From: Lingula anatina
Lineage: Eukaryota; Brachiopoda; Lingulata; Lingulida; Lingulidae
Assembly: GCF_001039355.2 (NCBI RefSeq)
Contig: NW_019775440.1
Coordinates: 230,388-294,387, forward strand
Direction: 5' to 3'
DNA: 64,000 nt
This document shows positions 32,292 to 46,038 of this stretch, piece by piece. A program made the translations under genes and the position numbers. Under the pieces are notes generated by a model. It was not told the DNA's origin and did not search any database. It was given only the letters and a program-made list of their open reading frames with translations. Within the stretch, counting starts at the first letter, position 1; the number at the start of each line of letters is the position of its first letter.

Positions 32292-34204
32292 AAGGATGGG
32301 GGGAGGAGCAGGGACTGCAGATCAACTTACCCATGTCAGTTATTGGCCATTAGGGAGGAGAGATAGCGAGGGGTGAAGAAAAATGAGGGAGTAGATAAAG
32401 CTTAATTTATGGAATCATTCAGCTATTATAGCCAAAAGTCAGTCCCATGTATATAAAGGGTGAATAAAAACTTCTACATCTACCCTATGTTTTCCACAAA
32501 CAATCTGCATAACTACCTCACTACAAAATCCATCAAGAACTGACTCAAAGAGGGAAGATTCCATATCAACAACAATGCCGGATACAATCGGTCTTCAAAA
32601 ACAAATGACCGTGTCAACTAATGATGATGGTTTACATAGACATTTGAAGAATAGGAAAACCTTTATTGATAATATCAAAACAAGGCTCATGTGAAATATA
32701 CCTTTAGATGTGGTTAAAAATAATTTACCCTTTCGTTTCAAATGCTCATGATGGGATGGTGGGCATAAAATCATCATCTATCTTTGTCCACACACATATT
32801 TACGTTTGATGTCATGGACAACCTTGTCCTTAGGATTTATTTCAATCTAGATTTGCTTAACAAATACGCCAAATAAAAATATCTGACATTTTGACACAAT
32901 GTTATTTGTGTCTTCAACCATGACAGAGTGAGGACATTTTATCAGTGTCACTGTCTAAATGTGATGAAAGACCCATTCTTTGATGTACAAATGTAAAGAT
33001 ATATGACATTTCTCGTCATTGAGGCAGGGGTGTCTATTTCTGTTATTACTGTCGGTGAGGACAATTTCCTTCAGGCGAGTTATCTATCTGTCCCTTTCTA
33101 CAACCTGTGCATTAATATACACATCAACCGGTAGAAAAATACCATAGGAATAGATACCTGTGCATTGTTATATATGACATGCCTTTAATAAGGAGTCATC
33201 GGCAATGAGACATTAAATGGGATTATGTAATACACGTTTAGTGTGAAAAGGTCCATTTAAGGTTTTGATTCTCACAGTGCATGCATGTTATTTATATATC
33301 CTACATTTATTATTATAAATATTGTTATATTATAATTTAGCATTTAAGTTAATCTCAGATCATGAGTTGTTATTAGGCACTTGTCAGACCAATACTTTGC
33401 ACCACATTTTGCTGCATTGAAATACATTAACTGTATATTCAAGTGAAAACACTGATAAAGAAAGTAAAGTTGCTCAGGAATGTTAAAATCCTGTCATGAC
33501 TGAGGAATTGAAGGACGTGTTTGTGACAGGCTCAGCATGTGAGAAAAGTTCAAACTCCTTGTTGCCTTATGTTTCCAGGATTGATAATTATCTCCTGTGG
33601 CAGTTTTTAAAGATCATGATAAATATTAGATGATATCAATTCTCAGTGGTTATGAATGGCATCTCGTCTGCACTCTCTCACTGGATAGCATTGATTAAAT
33701 GCTTTGGGTTTGGACGCGGAATATTTTACTGTATTGATGAATTTGTATTTTTCATTGAAAAAATTGAGTATCACATATTTCATGATCCACTTAATCACGA
33801 TGTGTGCGATATATCGGAGTGCATGTTGTGGAACATGTTTTACGGGTTAAAAATGCACTGGCACGGTGTCAGTCGGTAGAAAGATACATATTGGCACAGG
33901 TACAGTTCATATTGATTGAAGTTATCACAAATATCATCAAAGTCATGGGTTAGATGAACAGGGCAGTTTCTCAGGAAAGGTGCGGGGGGGGGGGGGGGTG
34001 CATTATAACGAGATTTATGGTTTATTCAGGTCTAATTTGTACATGGTATGTTTCAAGCCCTCTATTTTACACATTATTTTAGTACAGAATAGTATACATG
34101 TACAAGTACAAATAATGTAGAGAAGAATATAATATAAAAGAAAAATTTATAAAGTCCATAGTAAGTCAATTTATAGGTGTTCCACTGAGCTAAATAAAGA
34201 GGAC

Positions 34205-34465
34205 AATATGCTCAATTGCTTATCTAAAATATAAGAAGGCAGTGCAGTTTTAATTGACAATTAATACAGAAGCTGGGACATTATGCAGATTATGATATGT
34301 TCAGTGTTATTATAAGCTTCCCCTAACAAATGATCCACAGTTAGGCTACTTCAAACAGAAATAGTGCACAATTGTCTATCTAAAATATAAGGGGGCAGTG
34401 CCTATTTAATTAGCATTAAATACATACCAATGTGATGTGCAGGGTGATAATAGTGAATGATATTG
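34205..34465. repeat. Imperfect tandem repeat, two units about 155 bp apart
   Basis: Both units carry ATCTAAAATATAAG followed by a GGCAGTGC block, an AATTxxxxATTAA(A)TACA block and then TATGCAG or TGTGCAG. Unit 1 starts about 34205 and unit 2 about 34360. Confidence 0.7.
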
Positions 34466-36156
34466 TTAGAGAAGACAGTGAGGTAGTGTTTAAAGTGGGT
34501 ATGAAGTGTGTCTGCCCCTACCTAACTGGACAGAGGGCAGGGTCACGTGTAAAAGCAATTGTGATAAAATTAGTTTTACACACGCCTGGCTCATATTCAT
34601 AAATTTACCCGAGGACAGCCCTCGTGTGTTAGGGAGGGGGGGGGGGGGAGAGCTTTGTATCAACAATGAATAGATCAGAATATGAGGGGATGGCACCCAG
34701 AGCAAGTCTTAAGTCTGTACATACGTGGGAAAAGGGGGGTTAGAGCCTAGAATCCTTCCCCTCCCTAATAACAGTAAAAATCCTATTGGGCCCTGGCCAG
34801 GTATATGTATGAGAGGATATCATGATGTCCAGTAAGCATTATGAATGGAAACGACTTGATAGGATAAGTTCTAGGAAATAACAGGTTAGACCGAGATAAC
34901 ACTTCTCATTAAATTGATGGACTAAAATAATGTCATTGTTCTGGTCAGGTGAGGTATGCTGCTGTTGCATGCACCTAGGCACACTTCATACACAGGTAAA
35001 GCAGAGGGGGGAGGGGGAAGAGTGTGATTTATGCACTGGAATGTGACCCCAGTTGACCTCTGTCTGATAACTGAGAGAGAGATAGAGAGGAATGGATACT
35101 TATTGTTTAGAAGATAATTTGTTTAGTTTGCTCTCCCCCCCCCCCCCCCTTAAAAAATGGATCCTTAATGAAGAAAAAAAAACAAAAAACAAAATGAAAA
35201 CACATTGTGACAGTCAGGGTGCACTGGTCATCTTCAACACCAATCTGACCTCAGTTGACCATTCAAACACTGACCAGATGCAAAGCATACCAGTGTAAAG
35301 ATCTTAGGTCAGACTCAAAAATTATCTGTCCTTTGCTCTACGTTTCTGGCATTTTCTTTTATCGGGTGTTATCAGTCACTTCAGGTTTGGAATTATCTGC
35401 CATTATTGCTAGTGATATGTTTTATGACTTTCCTTCTAAACTGGCAAGTTCCTTTATCTTGTCAGACAGGCTTCTTCCTGTTTTAAATTAGATGTTCTGT
35501 TCATTTTCAAGTGGTCAGGATGTGTATGCTGTAAATAATGATATCATGTCACTGGTAATCAGCCCCATAGGAGAGAGGAGGGGGGCCAGGAATTCTAAAG
35601 AACCACCTTTTTAGCCAAAAAGGTCTGCTCAGAATTAATATATCATGTTTTTTTTTTGTTTTTTTTTTTGCCATTTCTCAGGTTGGGTCAACTAAGTGGG
35701 TAAAAAAGGTGCACTTTTATAGAAAAAGAACCCCCCTTTAGAAATTCCTGTCTACAGGCATATGGTAATGTATTTTATCCTGCACAGTTAGGAAACAGAT
35801 AGAGTAAGATACCCATTGGATTCCTTAAGAAGCATAAGTGATATGCTTACATAAGCATATCCATTTAAAAACTTTTTCTGACTAATTATGTGTGTTCATG
35901 TATGTGGTAAGATCCCACCTGATCAACTTTATTTGAATCTAAGCACTTCATTTTCTTTATTGACTCAAATGATGGATTTCTTAAACAAAAGATGGCTTCT
36001 TTCCTACAAAATGCACATCACATACACTCTGTAGGTTGTCATGAAAGAATTTTTCAACTCGACCTGTCACAATCTTGGGAGAGCAATGTCCTTATAATCT
36101 ACGACATATCCATCGCCTACAGTGTATTTCCTCTCACTCTTTTAATTCTTATCACT

Positions 36157-36322
36157 GATCAGATCTCAGATATGAAACATGTGTAGCCTGAATTACTTAA
36201 AAGACCACAAAGTTGTATTATGGATTCCCTGAAGGGAACATAGCGATCTGATCTTTGATACGAAACATGTGCTCAGGGATTACTAAAAAGACTACCTTTT
36301 TTATTTCTGAAGGGAGCTTAGT
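36157..36322. repeat. Imperfect direct tandem repeat (88 + 78 bp)
   Basis: Unit 1 (36157-36244) and unit 2 (36245-36322) share the order GATCxGATCT, GATAxGAAACATGTG, a TTACT(T/A)AAAAGAC block and CTGAAGGGA. Many substitutions separate them, so the duplication is old. Confidence 0.7.
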
Positions 36323-39300
36323 GTGAGGTATGCCTCGACATACCAACCCCAAGACGACTGTCAGAAAACTATAGATCACTGCACGACTCTGGTAATTGGT
36401 CCTATTATCCCTGCTCTTGATCCTGCTAAAGGGACGACAAGCTAGGGGTCAGAGATGAAAGGCGAGGGTGACCCGTGTGACCAGTAAATAGTCACAGGGA
36501 TAAGCAGCTCCGGGGGTCATGGAGTACAAGTTTGGAGAACCCTGGTGAGAGCATGATGCGATTTTGGGCACCGGAATTTAATTTTTACAACAACCACTCG
36601 GTGAGAGTTTTCTTAAGAAGTTGACTAACGGGCTCTGGAATGGTGTTTTCCTGTAATTCCACAGCAAGTGGTTGGTCAAGATGTTTGACTTCCCTACTTG
36701 TTCTAAAATTATGTTATTCTATACTTCACAACAATATAACAGTGAACTACACTTTACGGTGATAATAATTCATCATCATAAGATTTATACACTGCAGTTT
36801 TGAAAGAAAAGCTTGGAAAAGCATTGTCATTTTTTCAACTTATAGAAGATAAAAAAGTGTTTTGCTTTTTTAAAAACTTTAACCATGGACAAAATGGCAG
36901 ATGACTGACTTCTTTTATTTTCTGAATTCTGGAAATGGTGACTATTTAGGTCCTGAACTGCTGATTAGTGAGCTCAGCAGTAGAGTCTAACATATATGTT
37001 AATAATTGTGGAAATGATCCGAGCCACAACCAGTGGACTATGCTGTCAAAGAATGATATTTGTCGTAATCACAGCGAGAGTCAGTTAAATAATTTCCTAT
37101 GCATCAGCCTCTGCCCCTTGGATGAATGGCGGTACAGTTGTGTCGCCAAGTTGAATTACTGGTAGTTGTATTTGGAATGTGTCAGGCGGGTCGGTCACCT
37201 GGGGTCCACTGTGTCCACTACAGTTAACAGTGACCAGTGGTAAAACAAGGAAGACTAACATCACATTAAATGTATCATTCCTCATCTTAGCTATTCTATT
37301 ATCCAGTATATTCCTTTAATTTAGTAGATCAGTGCTTTGTGTGTTTGTGTGCATGTGGTTGTGCATGCGCATGCATGTGTTTGTGTGTTTAGGTATGAGT
37401 GTGTGCGGCTTCACTTGTGTTTATATTCATGAGTATATGTAACACTTGTCTGTGTTGAAGCATTACCTACAAAAGGAGTGATATTGCTCCTCGGTTAATC
37501 AAAATTTGTTAGGGTATTATTGTAGTGTGGTAAAGGTTGATAGTCTTTGTGTGTTATGTAGCTGTAGATGATGAGATTCATGTGCCTCTGAAAAGAAAAT
37601 AACACTGGCAACTGTAATCTTTTTTTGTACATCTGGTGTTTTTTTCTAATTACAAATTAATATCACTGGTAGTTTGTTGTATGACTTCACCTAATATTAT
37701 TTCAGACTTTTTTGTTTTATGAAACAGAAGAAAGTAGTTCAGAATGTCTGTACATTCAGGGCATGCAGTTTGTTTTGGAGCATGCTTGTTTTTTTCATTC
37801 CGAATTATTTATAAAACATACAGGAACGGCAGCTGAAAGCATTTGTTGATGGGGAAGAAGTTGACACAACACAGTTGTGTTGCAAATACTTGCTGAATTT
37901 AGTGTTATGGATTAAGGAAGAGCTTTTTCTGTATGCGGAAAACAGTCCTATTTCCGCTTTTGACAGTTTTAGGTTAACTGTAGTGTATTCTGGTAATATG
38001 TGGTCACATGCAAGCAGATGTCAAAGACTGAGACATTGGAGAGGGGGACCTCTGCTTTTTCTAGAACACTGATAATTTTGTGTTTGACTTTTATGTGCAA
38101 CTGAAGATACTTCAATTTTGCAAACGATTCAAACATATGAAATTGGAAGCAGCTTTGAATAACGTTATATACTGAGAAAGCAAAATAAAAAGAAGTCATT
38201 TGAATGTATGTTCGATTAAATTAGAAAATCGTATGAAATGCTTATTCTTGTGGTTTGTTGATACGAGTTCAATGAAATTAGTTTATTGTTTTTTAATAGC
38301 TCCCCTAAGTGGCTATTACAGTAATTCCCTTTTTGCACAAATATAATAAGAAATTCGTCCAGCCGAGAGATCATCAAGAGCTACTCTATTAGTAATTTTC
38401 CCTTTCATTAAACTAAGAGCTACCTCTGAAAAATTGGTATGTTGAAGAACAGGTTAACTTGAAAGGCAAAAAAAATTACTTTTGAAGCTTGAAGTTAGAC
38501 TGTATTTACCATAGTTATTCTTTTGACTGAGGTTAGTTTCACAAAATAATGTCAACTAATTTTAACTCATTGATAAATGTGGTCTACTACAGTTCAAGAT
38601 AAATGCATAATTTTCCACTCTAATAAGTAAGTCTTTCGCCATAGCCACGTCTTAAGTAACAAAACAAGTCAGATATATTTATGCTACTTGGTCAAACTTG
38701 ACCTAATTTTTGGTCTTAAAGTTTAGACCAATGTTTTATGCTAAAGTTTATAATTATAAGCCCTTGCAAATTCATTAAGTTAGAGATTTCTTTAAACTTC
38801 GACAACCCAGCTAAAGTGGGCCCTATCATCCTGAACAGAAATCATTAGGAGAAAATGGTTTGAAAACAAATTGGAAAATGGCTTTTCGCTTGATGGTTGT
38901 TCTTTTTTGTCAGTAACTGAATCCTGCTTCAAAAAAGGGGCATGATTTTTGATGGAGCCTGGAGACAGATGTTTCAGGGATAATTGTGGTCCATGTGTGC
39001 TCATGTGGAAAATGCCCTATGATAATTGCTTCGAGGAGGACGGAGAAATGCTTGTAACAAGTTGCCAACAGAAAGTGAGTTATCGAAAAAATTTAAGAGT
39101 CAGTAAGGTATGCTACTTGGGCTGATAAGTTGTTGCTTCGAGCAGAAAATGCAGTCTTCAAGTTAAATCACAGGGGGTAAAACTGCCAGGAAATTATGTG
39201 ACAAATCAATTTTTTTCTTTTTTTTTTTTTCATTAAATGCAAAATTATACTGTTACTGATACATCAAGGAGCAGACTCTTAAAAACAAACACTTGTACAT

Positions 39301-41212
39301 AATGCCCAGCCAGTGCTTTAGGAAACATGAAAAAGGGAGATATTTCTTCAGGCAGACATAGAGCACTTACTAGCATTGTTGCAGACTGCTGAACTGTATT
39401 CAGTAAATTAACTTTTCTCATTAGAGCAAAAATACCTCTCAGTATGGTTGCCAGTTAAGCGAGAGTTTAAAAGCGCAAACAAGAGGTTGAAAGCTAAGGT
39501 AATGATGTACTGTACTAGGCTTTCTTAATAATGACTATAAATTGTTTCAAGTTTGTTTATGTCTGTTGATGATGGAGTGCTGTGTTGAGGAAAGACATTC
39601 CTGTAAATTGAAGTCAGTTTGAGTCTTTTAAAGACCCCAGACGTGTGCCTCATTGCATATTGTTGATACACAGAGCATCCAACAGACTTCTGACAAAAAA
39701 TCCCTCTTGACTTGGGTCTATTTTGAGTGTGTTATCTAATGGTGAAGTTGATGCTGTATGCAGACAGCATGGTAAAGTTGCTAAGATGGTTCAGTGAACC
39801 CTTAGATGAAATGGTATTTTGTTGCTGTTGTTGTTGTACTGATGCATTAATGGGATGAATTTTAGTGTGTTTTTTTCCTTGTTACTTCACTTTGTCTGTA
39901 AAAATGTACTAAATAATAGCATTTTATGGCTTTTGGGAAGAAATCAGGACGTGAAATAAAAGGGTCATTGCATTATTTATAATATTATGGATTCATAAGA
40001 TCTTTTACGTAATCTGGCAGAAAGTGGCAGCTGTATCCCATGCAAGCACTTAATGCCATTTTGGGTGGGCTTCCACCTAAAAATGTGATCAAAATGTGGA
40101 AAAATATTTTCTCGACAAGGGAGTGTTCTCTTTCAGCATCTGGGTTAATTTTTGCAAATGGTGACTGTAAATAAAAAGTTCAATCACTTCAAGATTATTA
40201 ACCCATGTTTTTATTTTATTTTTGTTGTTAGTTTTTGTCACTGCAATGAGGCTGTTTTACCGTGACTTGTAGTACTAAAAGCATGTTTGCAGTCATGTAA
40301 AAAATGTGCCAAAGTCCCTAGTGTGCTTATTTTTTCTCATTTTTTCCCAACAACAAAAAAGTTAACTTGACCCAAGAAGTTCTAAAGCTTCTTGCTTGAC
40401 CATGTTTCTCTGCATTCTAATTAATCCCATTTCCACTAAAATATTTACTTTCAATTATCTCATTTATAAATTTATGTCGTTCTTTACAACATTTACGCGT
40501 TAAAAGCGCTATGAAACTGTCCTCGTAACTGCATATAATTAGGCATGATTTGCTCCACCAGCTACCCATTAACAGCACAAAAATCTGGAGGAAAAAACAG
40601 CCAAAAGGTCAACAGATGTTAAGGTGAGATTGTTAATCCCCACAGCTCGTTGTTTGGTCAGTTAAAGCTCTCAGTAATCGTAGACAGAGTGTTAATTGAG
40701 TGTTTGAGTGCTGAATGAGGAGGACTGCCATACACAAACACAGCCTAATTGGATTTGGCAGTGTTTTTTTTCCCTCTAATTTCCCTGAAAACTTTCAGCT
40801 GTGACAGTTTTACATGGAATCCTTGTCAGATGGCCATGTAGAAGTGTAAATGGGTGCAGTTAGCTTTTGTCAGTTCAAAATATATGCTTGCTTTTCCTTA
40901 TGATGCTGTGTTTTCAGCTGAGAAAGGCAAACATCAAGTAAAAAAAAATCTTGCTGACATAGATTTTGTGTGATGTCACAAACAGATGAATCGGAATATT
41001 CATTCTCTTCCAAAACAGAATAAATGACAATTTATTGGAAAAGATGGTAAAGGGTGTAAAAAAAGCACCATTCTTCAACCAATTTGGGGTGATACATGCT
41101 GTATCAGCAGAGACACCACAAACCTGAAATATTGCATGACAAGGTGAAACTGTTGCATTCCTCTAACACTTACAGAAACAGCCATTTGATGACAAACATT
41201 ATTGAAATGTAG

Positions 41213-41310
41213 GCTCGGGATTACGAAGCGGCATGCGTCAAAGTCGAGGTGGAGGAGCTAGAAATACATCATTGAGCTCTGCACAGATCAACAGTTTGGA
41301 AAGATCACAG
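41213..41310 (+). CDS. Candidate orphan internal exon
   Basis: This 98-base segment lies between ATGTAG and CAG|GTATTG. It is open in only one frame, completing a split codon and then reading SGLRSGMRQSRGGGARNTSL and SSAQINSLERSQ. It is richer in CpG and GC than the hundreds of bases around it, which suggests coding constraint. The upstream pyrimidine tract is weak and an open frame of 32 codons is not rare by chance. I do not recognise the peptide and found no partner exon with certainty. It is not DARS2 by sequence. Confidence 0.35.
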
Positions 41311-44300
41311 GTATTGATGAGCAATTGGCTTTAAACTAGCTGTCCATGTACAGGGCTCTTGTATGAAGAATTTTTGACAGCCACATGTATTTATGAAACT
41401 TACTGCTTATAAACTATATATACATGTGAAGGGACTAAGAGTCAAAACCTCTAAGACCAAAACCTGGAGGAATGATAGCTGATCAAGAGTTATACATCTC
41501 TGTGGCCCATAACCTTGCATTATCAAGCCCCAATCCTGCATTGCCATAACTGGTCTCACATTTTAAAGAAGGTAAAAGTGTGGTTTTTGGTCCTGTTTGG
41601 ACAGCCCTGTCGAAAGTTTGCCCGTGCTTAATACCCCATGTAGAAGTGGGATTAGGAAGGATTACCTGGTGGGATTAACAGAACACCTATGTAAGGGACT
41701 CCAGGTTGGTGGTAGCAGCCGACTTCGTTATAAGTCATGTTAACTGTTATTGTTGCCCTCGTGTCTGCCTGCTGTATTTGTACTAAGGGAGCTAACATAC
41801 ATTGTTGTAGTTCCTTTGAGGGGTTCTACAGGGGTTGACATAAGTTATTGACTTGTTGTTGAGAGATGCTACAGATGTTTACAGAAAATGTTGTACTGTC
41901 ACTGTATGAGACTTAAGAAGACAAAAGGTGTTGGTTATTGCTTTGCAAAGAATTTGCAAGGCTTATTGTGCTTGTGTGCGTTTGTATATTACAGGTGTGT
42001 GTTCCAGAGACCCCTCAATCTTTTTATCTTTCTTTTTGGTACAACTATTTCAACACTTTAAAATTAGATTACATGTTTGGCAATCAGAAAATTCCATGGT
42101 TTTTTCTTATCTTATCTAGTTTAAAAAAATAATCAAAAACAATTTAGTATGCATAAGTGTCAGTGTCAGATAAAAAGTTGAAAAGTTGTAAATTTTGTGA
42201 TTTTAGATATGAAAATTATTTTATATATTAGGCAACAATTCCCATTTTAACACAAGACCTATAGCATAAATATAAAAATTCCTAAGAATGACTCCAAGAA
42301 AACATACCAAAATAAGTCCCTTTGAAAGAGCTCTCCCCTTGTAAGGTCAATTTAGGACCCCCCTCCCTCAGTTAACCTGTTGTACTAATGTTACTCTTGG
42401 GTAAAGCTTCTTACACCATAGCACCCCATGTTCCAGTGGGCTTTTCAATAGTTTGGATCCAAATCAATTGATTGAGGGTACTTAGCATTGTTCCATTCTC
42501 TCACAAGGTGGCTAAATACCTCAGCTAGGTAACACAAATTGTAATTTGCACTGCAGCTCCTCATGCTCTATCGCTATGGCTTTCCCTCTTGAGGGGAAAT
42601 TACTTTGAAAGTATCAGTTCTGGCTGGTATTAATTTGGCTCTTAAACGTGCCAGTTCATGGAAAGATTGCCTTAAAAGAGATAGCCAGAGGAGTGATGGA
42701 GAGTTATCCGCTTTAGGCGTGCTCTTTATTATTATTGGTGAAATGAGGGAAAGGTTAATGGACTTCTCTTTTGAACAGTTAATAATTGCTCCAATAGAGT
42801 ATTTATGTCTTCTGTCATTGTTCTTTGTTTTCAAACTTGAGTAGTTTAATGATATCCTTTCTGGTTATTAGTGAATATCCTGCACTGGATAATGACTTAC
42901 TTAATTGAGCATCATGCTATTATGAAACAGTTTTAATTTCATTTCCACCATTAATGAAGTTTCATCGAAGATCGTCATGTCCTTTTGATCTGTTTATGGC
43001 CTGTTTCCTAGTAGTCTCCTGACACAGAGCTCATAGATCTGCATAGACCAGTTAATATCCTATCCCCACACCCTACCAACATTTTTAAAAATTTCACTTG
43101 ATTGAATTTTTCCACCTATGCTGTCCCATATTTAAGAATTTTATTTGAAACATTTAATTTTCATAATTAACACAGCCTAGATACAGATCATTTTGCTATT
43201 TATGTTTAACTGAGAAGTATGCACTCAGATAGATATATAGCAAAATGGGAGTCTTGTGCAAGAGAGTATGAAGAAGATAAACTGAAATCAATAGTCTTCA
43301 TTGAAGTCCCGGGTATTAATTACAGATGATGACAATTATTAAAATGGCAGTGACTGACGAGACTTCGGCATGGGATATTATCTGCATTGAAAATTTATCA
43401 TTTCATTTGTCATTATTCATATCAGCCCATGGAGCATGAATTTAAAACGGGAGAAATCATTCTGATATTTCTGACCCATTTCAGCATATTGAGCTGTAAT
43501 AATTAACGGCACCGGAGCGTTCTGAAATGGATTCCGTTGAGAATTAGGTGTTTAAAGAAGGCTATTATACAGATGGATGAATATATTGAATTTTCTGTAA
43601 GGCAGTAAAGTGGCAAATTTGATCAATTTCAGAATTAATTTTCTACCATAATATTTTGCCTGTTAGAAGTGGTACATGTATATCTGCCATATGGCAGTCC
43701 AGTAAAGGGGTGTCTTGGTTCATATCAATATTGTGTGAAAACTATTTCATAAAATATGAGTTGTGATAAGATTTATTAATCATTATAGTGATAGGAATGT
43801 ATTTAGTGCATATTAACGTACACAAAACAAAACTCCTTTTAGACAGCTCTTCCAGCACAAAAATTCCATCTGATTCGGATGTATTCTTATTCAATTTGAT
43901 TTGATGCCTCATCTATTTAGATAGTGATTCACCAATTCTTAGAGAAGCACAGGTAGTATTTAGGTTGCCAGCTTTGCACTTTTCATTGAATTTAACTGTC
44001 TGACACTTAACATCCCAAACGTTATATATACCTCTGCAAGTGGCACCCACTTATATTTTAGCCCACTGCCAAATCAGGTGGAGCATGGAACAAGGTTACA
44101 TGCAGCCAGACAGCAAGGCATGCTGATTGGAGTACCAAATATCCCCCCAAGGAACACTAGACCCACCCTGTCACCCACCAACTCACCAAAACATACAACT
44201 GTTTGGACAAGCTGAACAAATGTGTGCAGCAGCTTGTAAGAGAATAATTGCAATATTAAGGCCACTCTGTTAATGTTGTTGCAAAGGCGAGAATAAGGCA

Positions 44301-46038
44301 CTGACATTCAACAGGGAGAGTATGTTCGCGGCGGATGCTTGTTGTTAGGGAGTTAAATGGAAACAGGGGAAGATTGTGCATGAAAAAACAGACACGTTCA
44401 GGAATTCTGCTGGGGTTCATTTTGCACGTGCTGAGCACCATGTGCAATGTAATGGCCCTCCTAAAACGCCTTAAGTATATGCCATTAGTGGGGAGGTTGA
44501 TAAGATTAACATATCCAGCGAGAAGTGATGTTTTTACACATAGGGTAAACTGCAGTTTTGTTAAATAAATAAGACTGTTACCCTAGCTTTATATGCATGT
44601 ACACAAGCACATACACATATCTATATACACATGCATATATACTCTAACACTCCTCTTCCTCCCCCCCCCCTCACCACCCCATCCACTTAAGCCTGTACCA
44701 CAGTGAGAGAAAGTATAGTACTAGTACTATTTTAGTACTGTTACTCATTTAATTTTCTCTCTGCAGTTAATCTGACAGAGTTAACTGTCAAGATAGAGCA
44801 CAGCAGAGAGCTTTTTGCAGTTGGCCTCTAGCCCTATTTGAAATCTAATAAAGTCATGTTAATGAACAGGATTGTGTATTATCAGTGGACTGAGAGAGAT
44901 ACACAAGTAATATGTAGATGTTTGGTTGCAATGACACTTCATTGGAGATTAACTTATTTGTGATGAATGAATAATTCTTGGGTGGCATCAAGACACCAAT
45001 GATTACCTTTGTGTGAGTGGATATTGTAGTGTAAATTTCTGATTCCAAAATCTTGTTTTTTTTAGAAATATATATATAGATTATGAAAAAGCATGTGTGA
45101 TGAAAAGGATGATAAGAAAAAATAGGCAAAAATGCACAGGAGTTGAACAGAAGCAAAAGTCAGAATCAGGGTGAAATAAAACTTTGTCCAGAATACAATG
45201 AAAGAAGGAAAACTAATTACTACCTCCTCAGGTCAGTCACCGATAGACACTCCACGTTTCTTTGTCACAAATTATATAAGTCAAGTCTCAGAGATTTAAC
45301 ATTCATAGGCCCTTCCTTAACTCTTCTGGTCCAGTAGTGTCCAGAATTTTGTCTTAAAAATCTTTTCAAAGAGAGCCTTCTCTCTAAGGTATGAAGAGAC
45401 CCACACATAAGACACATTATGTAATGGGGTAATGGATACCTATTGCACGGCTCTGCTCACCTGCGCTAAATTGAATTAAGGGGACTTAAAGAAGAATCCT
45501 ATTTATGGCTCTCTTAGATCATGACTTGAGATGGCTACCTGGGCAGTTTGTTGAATAAGGAATTAAAGGTATGAAAACAGTGCCGTAACCCCAGGGCCTG
45601 CTGACTGCTGTGGCCCCATCATCTCTTGATTATTGCGCATTTTATCACTTTATCCAGTTAAGAGCGATATACATAATTAGGGGCTAGACACCTCAAATTA
45701 TGATGAAATCCAATTTTGTAATTTTGGGGGATGATGGCTAGATTAGAGAGACGGGGGTTATGAGAGAAGGCTGAGAACTAGATATATGTTATTAAGCCTC
45801 AGAAGTGAGAGTTCATGTGACTTTGTGGAGTTTACAAAACAAAGGTTTGATATGCAGGGTGTTATTTATACATGTGCATCTACATTAGAGATAGGTAGCT
45901 TTCCAAAGGGAGACAGAAATAATGGATAAGTTTAATGGTCCACAGCAATACCAAGTTATTTATGTTTATGCATTTTTGATTATCAGGAAATGGCATTTTG
46001 CTTCATTTTAAGGGGGTATTTTTAAAAGATAAGAAATA
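41311..46038. other. Non-coding stretch
   Basis: No gene is supported. The sequence is complex and non-repetitive over long runs, apart from a CA/TA-rich tract and a C run near 44600-44680. It includes stretches with homeodomain-like TAATTA or AATTAA cores, for example around 43490-43560. Open frames here lack recognised domains. Confidence 0.5.

Larger units (their letters stand above)
30847..41212. other. Non-coding stretch with microsatellites and small repeats
   Basis: No gene is supported. The stretch holds an (AG)n tract (32241-32289), a G run (33984-33998), a C run (35135-35149), two sets of imperfect tandem repeats (34.2-34.5 and 36.16-36.32 kb), a TG-rich tract (about 37335-37395), and a fragment at 35698-35760 resembling part of the TIR element at 943-1500. 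A segment at 40530-40760 looks like possible regulatory DNA. Confidence 0.55.

Noticed and set aside
37824-38072. Plus-strand open frame of about 83 codons after a TACAG acceptor-like site (ERQLKAFVDGEEVDTTQ...)
   Set aside because: No matching donor keeps most of the frame, the peptide matches no family I recognise, and many frames this long occur by chance here.
38978-39074. 97-base segment between TTTCAG and GTGAGT, open as DNCGPCVLMWKMPYDNCFEE...
   Set aside because: The splice sites look plausible, but the pyrimidine tract is weak, the phase does not join to the 41213 candidate exon, and 32 open codons are not unusual by chance.
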